Source of the DNA: Phaeoceros laevis
Taxonomy: Eukaryota > Anthocerotophyta > Anthocerotopsida > Notothyladales
Direction of reading: 5' to 3'
DNA: 21,047 bases
NCBI GenBank assembly: GCA_049999765.1
Contig: JBNGIQ010003306.1
Coordinates: 1 to 21,047 of the forward strand
Part shown: positions 9,938 to 18,020 of the stretch, in pieces
Layout of the letters: each line of letters begins with the position of its first letter
How positions within the stretch are numbered: the stretch's first letter is position 1
Translations under genes and position numbers: made by a program
Notes under the pieces: generated by a model
What the model was told of the DNA's origin: nothing
Database searches by the model: none
The model's input: only the letters and a program-made list of their open reading frames with translations

Positions 9938-10030
9938 GGGGTTTGCCAAAAGATCTTCCAGAAACCCCGTCAATGATCCTGCTTGGCACTGATGAGGAGC
10001 AGGGGAGGCATGCGGTCACCACCATGCGCC
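9938..10030 (+). ncRNA. Structured RNA core, copy 4
   Basis: P1 is a perfect 7-bp stem, GGGGTTT (9938-9944) with AAACCCC (9962-9968). P2 is a perfect stem, CCTGCT (9978-9983) with AGCAGG (9998-10003), around the 14-nt loop TGGCACTGATGAGG. P3 pairs GCATG (10008-10012) with CATGC (10023-10027), enclosing GGTCACCAC. Its P1 and P2 stems differ from those of copy 1 by paired changes, while the P2 loop is identical. Confidence 0.65.
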
Positions 10031-10666
10031 CAGGTCTGGCTTGCTGGTTTTGCTGATGTTGTGGTTGGTTTACCTCAACATGGCATTCCTTGCAAAATAT
10101 GATAGAGTCTTTATAGTTGACGGCACCTATGCTATCAAGTTGTACATAGAATTGTTAGTTAGTCCTTGCATACAATAAATGGAGAATGTTGTGGTTTGAA
10201 GTAACAATTTCGCAATGTGACAGCCAGCTTATCAGAACTTCCCATGAGAAGGCCACAAGCCAAGACTGGCAGCTTGCTCTGGACAAGAATGCATGTGGCT
10301 GCAGCAGTTGGGCAAAGACCAGATAGGCCTTGTACCAGCAGACTGCTGGAGACATGCTCTAGGCAAACAGATTCAGTAGAAATCTGATGCCTAAGCTGAT
10401 GGCTTGGACACTGAATGCGTCCTCCTACGGGCGGGTGAATTGCCTGCAGGCATTAGAAGTGAACTATATCTTAGAAAAGTGTTGTACGTTAGTCTTGTCA
10501 TTTGCCCAAGACAAGACAAGTCCTGTAAAGGCAAAAGCACATGTCAGGAGCCTTGGTTTTGAGACAATGGTATCCTGTATGGATGTATGTAACGCAAACA
10601 CGCACTCCTTGCGTATGGGACAGTTTGAGAGTCAAGCTCAAATCATTTTGCCAACCTATTACTACT

Positions 10667-12534
10667 GAGGTGCCAAGGGAGGGCTGAGTCCTTTCCTGGC
10701 TATTCAACGGCAACGGCATTTACTGTTGGTGCATCCTCTGTTTGGATGTCCAGGGCGTACAGGCCATCTTGTACAATGCCTCTCATTACTGCCTTGCCTC
10801 CTTGTGTGATTATGCAGCCATCCTCGTCAAAGCTCATTCTTAAGCCATTGTCCCGGGATGCTTTAATCAGTGACACAAGATTCATTCTCATGTTTGGTAC
10901 ATGGAGCACATCCAATATCTTGATGGTGCCTCCATGTTGGGTCCGCACCGTCACGGTGCCTTTACCTACAATCCTGCACGTAACATGGTTCCCCAGCCTG
11001 ACTTGTCTTGCCTTGGGTGTACTAAGGTAGACTTCGAATGCTCCTTTGTCATAGCATACATGGTCAGTAGCTCCTGTATCTAGGAACGAAGTGCCAGGAG
11101 ATATAGCCGAAGCTGCAAGGCATACCACCAGTATGAAGGGTGACATCCTTCTTACCACATTTATTGTGGCCTCTGCAGTTTGCTTGGGCTCGCCATTGAG
11201 CCTTTTCCTACACTCCCTCAGCCAGTGACTAGGAACTCCATACCAGTGGCAGTTTCCAGCTGGTTGCTTATCCCGCCAGCCCTTGGAGGTGGATGCACCA
11301 TCCTTCTGTTTGTTCCAAGGTGGACGTGATGATGGCCGTTGCTGACTTGGGCTCCTTGTATCCGTATAAAGTGTCTGTTGTCGTTGAGGCCCATTTGGGC
11401 CTCTACTAGCCTCCTCCTGGAGCAGAGCTCCCACCATCTCGCTAAAGCTGATGGGCACTGCTCCTCCTTCTGCCAATCGCTGTGCTCTCTAGGCTTCTCT
11501 CATTACTGCATTCTAAGTTGAGATGAACGACCTGAAGCTGGCAGGTAAAGATTGCAACAAAGTTGCACATGCCAACAGTTCAGAGAGTTCTTCTCCTGCT
11601 GCATGTAGTTGGGCCCTTGCGGCCCTGAATGCTGCAATGTGGCGTTGGACCGAGTCTCCTTCGCGCATCTTTAAATTCCTGAAGTTTGCGCTCGCCGTCA
11701 CTAATAACATCATGTTTATGGAGTGATACATCTCATCCATGGATGCCCAGACATCTCGTGCAAGGGTGTGGCCCTGAGCATAGCGCAACATCTCGATTGT
11801 AAGACAAGTCACTAATAGGTTGAAAGCTAGGTCGTTTGACCTGTTCCACACTGCTCTGACTGCATGTCTCGGGGCTGGAACTGCTTCTCTAGGGTCCATC
11901 ACTCTCCACAGATCCTTGCTCTTCAAGGCTCCCATCATTTGCATCACCCACATATCACAATTGACTCCGTCAAATCGATCCTTCTCCTTGAAGTCGGAGG
12001 TACTAAAGTTATACTGGTGAGGAGCTGTCGCTGCCGCCGCCGCTGTTCCGCCTCCTCCACCAGCTCCACCGCCTCCTCCAAATCCACCTCCTCCTGCAGA
12101 TCCAGAAGCACTTCATGTGCCTCTTCCAGACATATTTCTATAGTTGGTATGAGATTGGGGAGGGGAATGGATTTCTGACGAGAATTCGTCTGGGAGTTCT
12201 TCCTCACTTCCACTTGTAGGTACTACTTCAACGTCCTCGTCTTTGTAGTAGTACCGAGCGAAGCCAGATTCCTCGTCACAGATTGCTGGATACTCCGGAA
12301 GGTTTGGATTAAATCCTGGAACCCTGGATGACGATTCCGCTTCCACTCGACAAAGGTATTCCGCAAGCTCTTGCTCCCGCTGAAGCCTTTCTTGCTCGAT
12401 CCTTTCAGCAATGACTCTTGCAGGGGAGATTGGCCACATTCGTGCTTATAAATGCAGCATTTCTGCTTCTAATTGGCCAACCTTGCATTTGCCTACGAAT
12501 GTTGGCGTTCAAGCTTTGTTACCAGGTCCGCCAT
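10667..12534 (-). pseudogene. Decayed Ty1/Copia Gag-protease polyprotein, truncated
   Basis: The reading runs right to left. A coiled-coil-like N terminus (MADLVTKLERQ, ATG at 12534) has stops and a frameshift before 12440. The main frame then continues to 10700 through three in-frame stops (TGA 12115-12113, TAG 11515-11513, TAG 11491-11489). In order it shows a charged segment, a Gly-rich tract (about 12100-12045), a UBN2-type Copia Gag domain (WVMQMMGALKSKDLWRVMD to LPASFRSF), a zinc knuckle (CHWY ... H ... C near 11251) whose second Cys is Tyr, and a retropepsin with intact active site FLDTGATDHV (near 11078). After a stop at 10702-10700 the frame still reads SALPWHL at about 10690-10667, which fits the start of the GAG-pre-integrase domain. 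Homology then ends, so integrase, reverse transcriptase and RNase H are absent. It is not functional. Confidence 0.85.
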
Positions 12535-12895
12535 CGAGCTTCATAGATTGTCCATTCCCTACACACGCCGAGACCACCACTAGGGGCACACAAGGAGTTA
12601 GTGTTGATCAGTCACCACTCCTTTTGTCCGTCGGACAGCTACTCCTGTGCACAAAACGGGATAAGGATGATCTGCATGAACTCCTATCTTGGGCAGCCTG
12701 ATTTCGTGATTAATCCTCTTGATGTGTTGGACACAATGGCTTCCAGCTAGGTGGATGTCAACATCCTTCTCCAAAATTTCCTCTTTCCATGTTTTTGTGA
12801 AATCAGACCATCAAGCAGCCGTTTTATGTGCCCAAAAACAGCCCTTGAAAAGTCACGCCTTTTCTATCATACCCCTTCGCAACTCACCCCATCGT
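12535..12895. other. No gene seen; possible Copia leader
   Basis: This flanks the start of the Copia Gag. The open frames are short and unrecognised. I could not find LTR ends with convincing TG...CA termini here. Confidence 0.3.
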
Positions 12896-12978
12896 GTCAA
12901 AGAAACTTTGATTTTGCCAAAGAAACTTCAAGTTTGTCATAGAAACTTCAATTTTGTGAAAGAAACTTAAATTTTGGG
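12896..12978. repeat. Short tandem repeat, about 20-21 bp, four copies
   Basis: AAAGAAACTTYRATTTTG-like units follow one another: TCAAAGAAACTTTGATTTTG, CCAAAGAAACTTCAAGTTTG, TCATAGAAACTTCAATTTTG and TGAAAGAAACTTAAATTTTG. The copies differ by a few substitutions each. Confidence 0.8.
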
Positions 12979-13597
12979 ATTTTGAAAGTCGTGAGTTAGC
13001 GACAAATCGTGCCTTTCTCCTTTGCGTGCTGGTTCGCATCTCGCGACTCCCTCCCTCACATCGGTTTTGTTCTTCCTCACGCCGTTCGGGAGATGACGGG
13101 CTTGGGAGATGGCGATGGCGGCGCTGTTGGATGGCGCCGTGTTGAGGAGGGAAGGGGGATGGCGTGGCTAGGGGATTGCGCTGATGTTGGGGTGCTCTCC
13201 TCTGTTTTTTGAAGTCCGCCTGCTGGAAAATGCGTGGCCCTCCTGGTGCGGCAGTCTACAAGTTAACCCACTGCTGGTTCGCTGATCCTTCAAGACAATT
13301 GTTGGCACATTCCTTCGTGAGTTGAGATTAGGAACGAAAATGAGGAGACAAGCAAAGAACTAGGTGCGGGCAAGCGAGGAGAGCACACAAAAAAAATGTA
13401 GATGGGTTGCGGCAGCTGTCTGATGAGATAGTTGGTGGCTATGGGCGCAATGTGTACATGGCGGGATGGAGCTAATCACAGTAGAGGTGAACATACGGTG
13501 AGTAGAACAAGAGCTGATCAAAGCAGGAAGCGAGGGAAAGAAAACATGCAGAAACCTGGAGCACCCTAGAAACCTGCAAACCTGGAAATGGTGAGAA
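12979..13597. other. No gene seen
   Basis: The part at 13000-13210 is GC-rich and resembles a plant 5' flank or leader by composition (CATCGGTTTTGTTCTTCC, then purine-rich GATGGCGATGG). The open frames at 13009-13212 (+) and 13662-13360 (-) lack recognisable domains. It may belong to the Copia element whose LTR lies at 14405, or be captured DNA. Confidence 0.3.
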
Positions 13598-14074
13598 TCA
13601 ACGGAATCTGCAAAATGAAAGGGACGTGGGGGAAAGAGTAGAACAAGGCGAATCCAACACACAGAGGCGCAGGGTGAGCGGCTGTACAGGGCGTGCGCTA
13701 TGCACGGTCAAAGGTGGAGAAGACCAGCCACTAGGCAGGTCATGACGTGACTCTTGTCTTGGCCAAGGTGCTTGCCGGTGTTGTACGGGTGCTGCAAATC
13801 TTCGAGAACTCGAGTTGTGGGTGTAATAAGACTCCTCTACAGGTTGTGCTTGACTGTGACGCAAGCGGTATGGGTAATGCGGCTGCGCAGGGGTGAAGCC
13901 AAACTGTAGTGACCTGTACACCATGTGGTCATCGGGCATGAAGCGCCCTCGTGGCCTAGCTTCGTACTGATCAGGGCAAGTGTGCCTCCTTCCATGGCGC
14001 TGCCTTCTAGACCGACTGCACCGCGAATCCATGCTTGAACTTGTAAGTTCTAAGTGCAGCAGCGATCCTGCCAC
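13598..14074 (-). CDS. Unidentified ORF, 158 residues, Arg/Ser/Pro/His-rich
   Basis: This is a complete ATG-to-stop frame downstream of the LTR and primer site on the same strand. The product is low in complexity and basic, with an Arg-rich start (CSRSRRQRHGRRH) and a Pro/Gln/Ser-rich middle. I see no zinc knuckle, protease or other retroelement domain. It lies 35 bp after the stop of the ORF at 14370-14110. It could be the retroelement's own Gag-like or accessory protein, a captured gene fragment, or chance. No function is proposed. Confidence 0.3.
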   Translation of the reverse strand: MAGSLLHLELTSSSMDSRCSRSRRQRHGRRHTCPDQYEARPRGRFMPDDHMVYRSLQFGFTPAQPHYPYRLRHSQAQPVEESYYTHNSSSRRFAAPVQHRQAPWPRQESRHDLPSGWSSPPLTVHSARPVQPLTLRLCVLDSPCSTLSPTSLSFCRFR

Positions 14075-14109
14075 CTAACCCAACTCTTTCCTCTCCATTC
14101 CAGCACTCT

Positions 14110-14370
14110 TTAGCAACCGCAATGCCGCCACTGACCAATTCTGCCGATGCGCATGGGTTTCTCAAAAGATCTGCGACGGAGCGCGACCTTCACCTTCCGG
14201 TGCGGTCCGCTCTTCACATGGAAACTGCGCCTACGCGCACGAAATTCCTCCTGCCATAGTATGCCTCTAATGGTGCCTGCTATGAGAACTTGGAACTCTG
14301 CATCCAAGAATGGTGACAAGTATTCCAGCCATCCTATCCAGTAGGAGAGTTTCGGATCAGGCGCCACCAT
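14110..14370 (-). CDS. Unidentified ORF, 86 residues, first after the LTR
   Basis: The ATG lies about 20 bases downstream of the primer-binding site, where the first protein of an LTR element usually starts. The product begins MVAPDPKLSYWIGWLEYLSP and turns strongly basic in its second half (FRARRRSF, HRKVKVALRRRSF), which could suit nucleic-acid binding. It does not resemble the UBN2-type Gag seen at 12534-10667, and I recognise no domain. Its position supports it as an element-encoded frame more than its sequence does. Confidence 0.35.
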   Translation of the reverse strand: MVAPDPKLSYWIGWLEYLSPFLDAEFQVLIAGTIRGILWQEEFRARRRSFHVKSGPHRKVKVALRRRSFEKPMRIGRIGQWRHCGC

Positions 14371-14390
14371 AGCAACAACTAGCGTAGTAG

Positions 14391-14404
14391 TTGCTTTGAT
14401 ACCC
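14391..14404 (-). other. Primer-binding site, initiator-Met tRNA type
   Basis: Directly after the CAACA end of the LTR the minus strand reads GGGTATCAAAGCAA. The plant initiator-Met primer site is TGGTATCAGAGC, so 10 of 12 positions match. Adjacency to the LTR end makes chance unlikely. Confidence 0.8.
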
Positions 14405-14663
14405 TGTTGTAAAATGCTAGGTAGGCATTAGACTTTGTAGCACGGATGCATTGCATTGCAAGAAGAGGGGAACAAGAAGCAGACAAGAATGTGTGTGTCC
14501 GCCGGCAGCTATTGTCTCATGACAGTTGACGGTTGTAACCGTCAGCTACAGTTACTTATTCAACCTATGCATTAACTAGAGTTCGAGTCGAATATATATA
14601 ATTAAACTACCTAAACCCTATTCGGGGTATTAGGGTTTTCCCAACGGTTTTTCTGTCTCAACA
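14405..14663 (-). mobile_element. LTR of a Ty1/Copia-type retrotransposon (259 bp)
   Basis: On the minus strand it starts TGTTGAGACAG (14663) and ends TTTTACAACA (14405), giving inverted termini TGTTG...CAACA. It carries an AT-rich TATATATA stretch (about 14592-14602) and an 8-bp hairpin AAACCCTA...TAGGGTTT between 14611 and 14640. The primer site follows directly, so this is a 5' LTR with internal DNA to its left. I found no second LTR in the window, which agrees with 3' truncation. Whether the Gag-protease remnant at 12534-10667 belongs to the same element is open: the strand is right, but about 1.9 kb separates them. Immediately right of 14663 the pyrimidine-rich tract of unit 5 begins, so the LTR edge marks the insertion boundary. 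Confidence 0.8.
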
Positions 14664-16430
14664 CTTTCCTCAACCTGCCCTAGTCCTACTGCTGCTCTTG
14701 TAGCCCTCTCGGGCTCCTTTGCTTCCCACCTTCTTGTTTTTGCAGTCTCCTGCTAGACAGGCCTCCTTCCAACACTTGTCTGGTCACGTTCTCTGTTCAG
14801 ATCACTTCCTTTTGAGTTCCTTTGCTTTTACAGTCACCTCTTTGCTAACGTGCTCAGCTGCCCTGAGTAATTACTGCCCTGTGTTGTGTGCTCAATTGCC
14901 CACCCCTTCCAACATATCTGCAGTTGCCTATTTTCTGGGTCACAAGGATACCTACTTTGTTCCTGGTCTACCAACCTTTTAGGCTCTGTTCATCAGTTTT
15001 TCAAGACTTGTCTATTCGCCCCTCTAACTCTGCCTTACATTGGTCTCAAAACTTGCCATACTCTGTCTCTAAACTTGCTCTAGCTGTTTCGATTGTTTTG
15101 CAAACTGTACCTGCACAGTTGTAAAACCAAACCTGCTGCCAGCACATTGTCCTTGCTACTATCTCGAAGCCCTTACAGCTATCCACACATTTCCCTATCT
15201 CTGAACAAGTGCTATCAAGATCTAGTCTTTTCACATTCCCTTTGAGTGCATTCAGCTGCCCACTGTCCAGAGTGCCACCAACCGGCTACCTGCATCACCC
15301 AGCCGTGACTGAAGCAAGAGTACCGAAGACACAAAGTTTTTCTGGTGGAGAATAGTGCACCAACGATGTCCCAACAACAGGAGATGGTCAGAATGACTCA
15401 CGGGATTTCCAGTGCCTTTGGGTTTCAATGTCCTCTGTCACTGCTTGCATTCTGTCAATGTTTGCTGATCCTTTGGCAATTGCTACATGTCGTAGCATAG
15501 AAACTTAGGTTTTAACAAGTTTCCAAGTTCCATTCACAGATCACGAATGGGGGAGGGTTTACCATCAGCGCTTCCGGAAACACTCTGCAATGAGCCCACT
15601 TGGTACTGATGAGGAGTGGGGGAGATATAGCTCACCCCCATGTCCCCATCGTGATGCTGCATAAAGATTGCTGTGGAAAGTTGGTTTATGATCCACACCT
15701 TTTTTGCAAGCCTTGGAGTTCACTAAGCGGCGGCCTTGCTTTATGACAAGACTGCTGTCAAGAACAATACTGGTCCAAGTCGTCAAGGCATCATATGGTT
15801 ATGTCGTGATGCTCTTTGTGTTTGAAAGTCCCTGCATAAAAAGTTTTTTGCGTTACGTGCCCAAGTTACGAAAGGTTTCTAAGAGTATGAGTTGCAGCGT
15901 GAACAATAAACGAGTAGGGCCAAAGTATGCATACGTATCTAGACTGAGGCTGGTGGTAGTTACAGACCTATCTAGAGCCCACAATAGATATAGGTTTGTC
16001 CAGTGTGCATTCAGAGTGATAGCTATAGGTTTTCGCCATGGACACAAGCCGACTGCCCAGACCGGGCCTTCCAAAGCAAAACGCTAGACAGGCAATCAGT
16101 ATGCAATTTAGTACCAGAATGGTACAAAAGCCAGATTGGCAAAAAAATGTGCTGTAGCATTCTGAAAAAACCAAGACTTGGAAAAAAGGATTGTCTTTCC
16201 AACTGCAATTGCTTGTGCATCATTGGTGTACTAGTCTCATTAAGAAAAAGGCTGCAATCTCATAAGATGCTAGTGCTGGCACTACAAGATGTCTTGACCT
16301 GACTAAGCACAATGCCGTTTGTCTCAATCTTGGTCCAAGGCAGGTCCTTGTCCAAGGCAATGTCGCAGTCTTCCTTGGCAGATGTCAAGGACAAACTGTA
16401 CGTATGTATGAAATGCAAACACACACACCA
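14664..16430 (+). repeat. Non-coding repeat unit 5
   Basis: This unit lacks the promoter-like part, which is replaced by the Copia LTR ending at 14663. It keeps the pyrimidine-rich tract (about 14664-15250), the three-hairpin core (15553-15644), a variable segment, CCAAGGCAGGTCCTTG (about 16333) and the tail ACTGTACGTATGTATGAAAT-GCAAACACACACAC (16395-16428). Gypsy Gag sequence begins about 15 bases later. Confidence 0.55.
15553..15644 (+). ncRNA. Structured RNA core, copy 5
   Basis: P1 pairs GAGGGTTT (15553-15560) with AAACACTC (15578-15585), one mismatch. P2 is a perfect stem, CCCACT (15595-15600) with AGTGGG (15615-15620), around loop TGGTACTGATGAGG. P3 pairs GATATAG (15624-15630) with CCATGTC (15638-15644), one G-U and one mismatch, around loop CTCACCC, the same loop as copy 2 on a different stem. 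Confidence 0.65.
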
Positions 16431-16442
16431 CAAGGGCACGTA

Positions 16443-18020
16443 GAGGCGGTGTGCTTTGCCAAGCACCCGGAGAGGAGGAACATGAGGATGGTCAAGGAGC
16501 TAGAATCTATAGAGGCACCCAAGACGGTTCAGCCGGCCATACCAGCTGTAGATGAGAAGGCGGCAGAGAGGTGAGTGGCCAAGGTGGCCAGGCGGCCAAG
16601 GCAAAAGGCTAAGGCTGTTGAAGCCAACCTCGCGGAGGCAGCCAAGGCTGCGGCTATGACTGCCGAGCTGGAGTCCCTGAAGGCTCAGGTAAAGACATTG
16701 ATGATAAGCTTTGCAGCCGAAACTAGTGACGCCAAAGCGGCAATGGAGGGGGCATCTTCCTCCCAGCGCTACGGCTTGCCCCATGATGCATGCATAGTAG
16801 TGCGAGAGGAGGCCACCCAACACAACACAACTCGGTGGCAGAGGTATCGGAGTCGGCTCACGGCCGAGGAGGAGCAATGGGAAGCAGCCGTACAGGCTGT
16901 CGGAAAGAGACATTCTTCCGGTCGAGGGTTGGATGCACCATCAGCATGGGTAGAGGGATCGATTATCGGAGCCAGGGGTACTCGCGCTGTCATACCCCTT
17001 TCATTTGAGCCTATGAGCACAGAGCAGGAAGATGCGCTACCGCATAGCCCAATGCCATCAGAGCTGCGGCAGGCTGGAATCAGCTCTTTGCCTTCCACAC
17101 CGGAGGAGGACGGTGTGAGGGCGCCAAATCCAGGCGGCAGCGTAAAGGAGGGTGTGTTCTCACCATCACCAACCGCGGAGCGTGGCGGTCCTGCTGGGTT
17201 CACGAATGCGACTGGGGTTTCTCCTGATCCGTAGCATGGGACCTTCACATTTCGGCGAGGACTTGGGAAGGAATCAGATGCGGCATTGCAGCCAACACAA
17301 GTTCTGGAGCGAGTCATGGCGGCGCGGCTCTTCTCGTTCCGTGTGTTTGGGGTTTCAGCATCTCAAATGGTGCAAACCCTTCGCCAGGGGATAGCGGCAC
17401 TCAAAGAACGCTATGTGGAGGCGCGAAGTGAACAAGGAACGGAGGATGAACCTCATTCACCACCACTGATGCTCATCAAGAAGAATGGCACGGGTGTCGT
17501 CCCCAAGCACGCGGGTCCCGAATTAGCAACTTCAGCACAACCGGGGTCCCGACCTGCCGGGCAAGATCATGTAAGGCCAGCACGAAGCTCTACAGAAGGT
17601 TTGGAGCATGTGAGCACGGCACGGCCGGCGCTAGCAAGCCCAGCACAGCCATGATCTCAGACGGGCGAGCGGGACCAAACAAGGGCTGTTGGGCAGGAGT
17701 TGGCAAGGCTAGCCCGGGGCCAAACAGAGGGTTTGAAGCATTTGGGCACGGCACTGCCTGTGTGGGCGACCACAGCACAATCATGGCTATGGCCTGGTGA
17801 GCAGAATCGAGCAGGAGTTGTTGGGCAGGGGCAGTCAGAATCAGCACGGGGTCTGTCCAAATTTTTGGAGCATCGAGGCACGGCCTGGCTTGCGGTGGCA
17901 ACCTCAGTGCGACCATGGTCCCAGCCTGGCGAACAGGATCAAGCAGGGCCGTGGGGCAGGAGCAGCCAGAACCAGCACGAAGCCTAACAGAGGTGCTGGA
18001 ACACTCCAAACCGCTCCACA
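16443..18020 (+). pseudogene. Gypsy Gag-like region with coiled coil and tandem repeats
   Basis: One frame (codons starting at 16443) runs to about 17930 with stops at 16572-16574 (TGA), 17232-17234 (TAG) and 17652-17654 (TGA). The longest uninterrupted piece is 16575-17234. The N-terminal part is Ala/Lys/Glu-rich and coiled-coil-like (residues ANLAEAAKAAAMTAELESLK). A middle charged part follows (TTRWQRYRSRLTAEEEQWEA), then a helical segment with SASQMVQTLRQGIAALKERY near 17360-17425. The C-terminal third is built from 44-residue repeats. I see no CCHC zinc knuckle. Assignment as Gag rests mainly on position directly before the protease. A one-base deletion in the third repeat moves the frame before the protease. 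Confidence 0.6.
17583..17977 (+). repeat. 132-bp in-frame tandem repeats (44 residues each)
   Basis: The copies are 17583-17714 and 17715-17846 (both 132 bp) and 17847-17977 (131 bp), with a partial fourth copy starting at 17978. The protein consensus begins R(S/G)xTEGLEHxxTAxP and continues to PGEQDQA and GQEQxExA. The missing base in the third copy explains the frame change in the downstream protease. Confidence 0.85.

Larger units (their letters stand above)
9289..10620 (+). repeat. Non-coding repeat unit 4
   Basis: The order is: TATA-like box (9289); a pyrimidine-rich tract from about 9325 to 9560; the three-hairpin core (9938-10030); a GTTGTGGTTGGTTTACC segment (about 10058) with a counterpart in unit 1; and the tail TCCTGTATGGATGTATGTAA-CGCAAACACGCAC (10573-10605). 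Copia-derived sequence begins about 45-60 bp after the tail, so its post-tail part is missing. Confidence 0.55.

Noticed and set aside
9938-10030. Canonical hammerhead ribozyme, because of CTGATGAG and GAAAC
   Set aside because: In type I and III order GAAA should come after CTGATGA and a stem II; here it comes before. For type II order, the 24-25 nt between GAAA and CTGATGA should form two hairpins with a UH cleavage site, and none of the five copies does. CTGATGA sits inside a closed P2 loop instead.
12504-12530. Primer-binding site TGGTAACAAAGC for the Copia Gag element
   Set aside because: It resembles the initiator-Met site but reads in frame as LVTKLER within a coiled-coil-like N terminus (MADLVTKLERQ), and no LTR end in CA precedes it. 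The better primer site is at 14404-14391.
16769-17317. 182-residue minus-strand ORF opposite Gag
   Set aside because: It is antisense to the Gag frame and contains no domain. It is explained by the GC-rich repeat-like coding strand.
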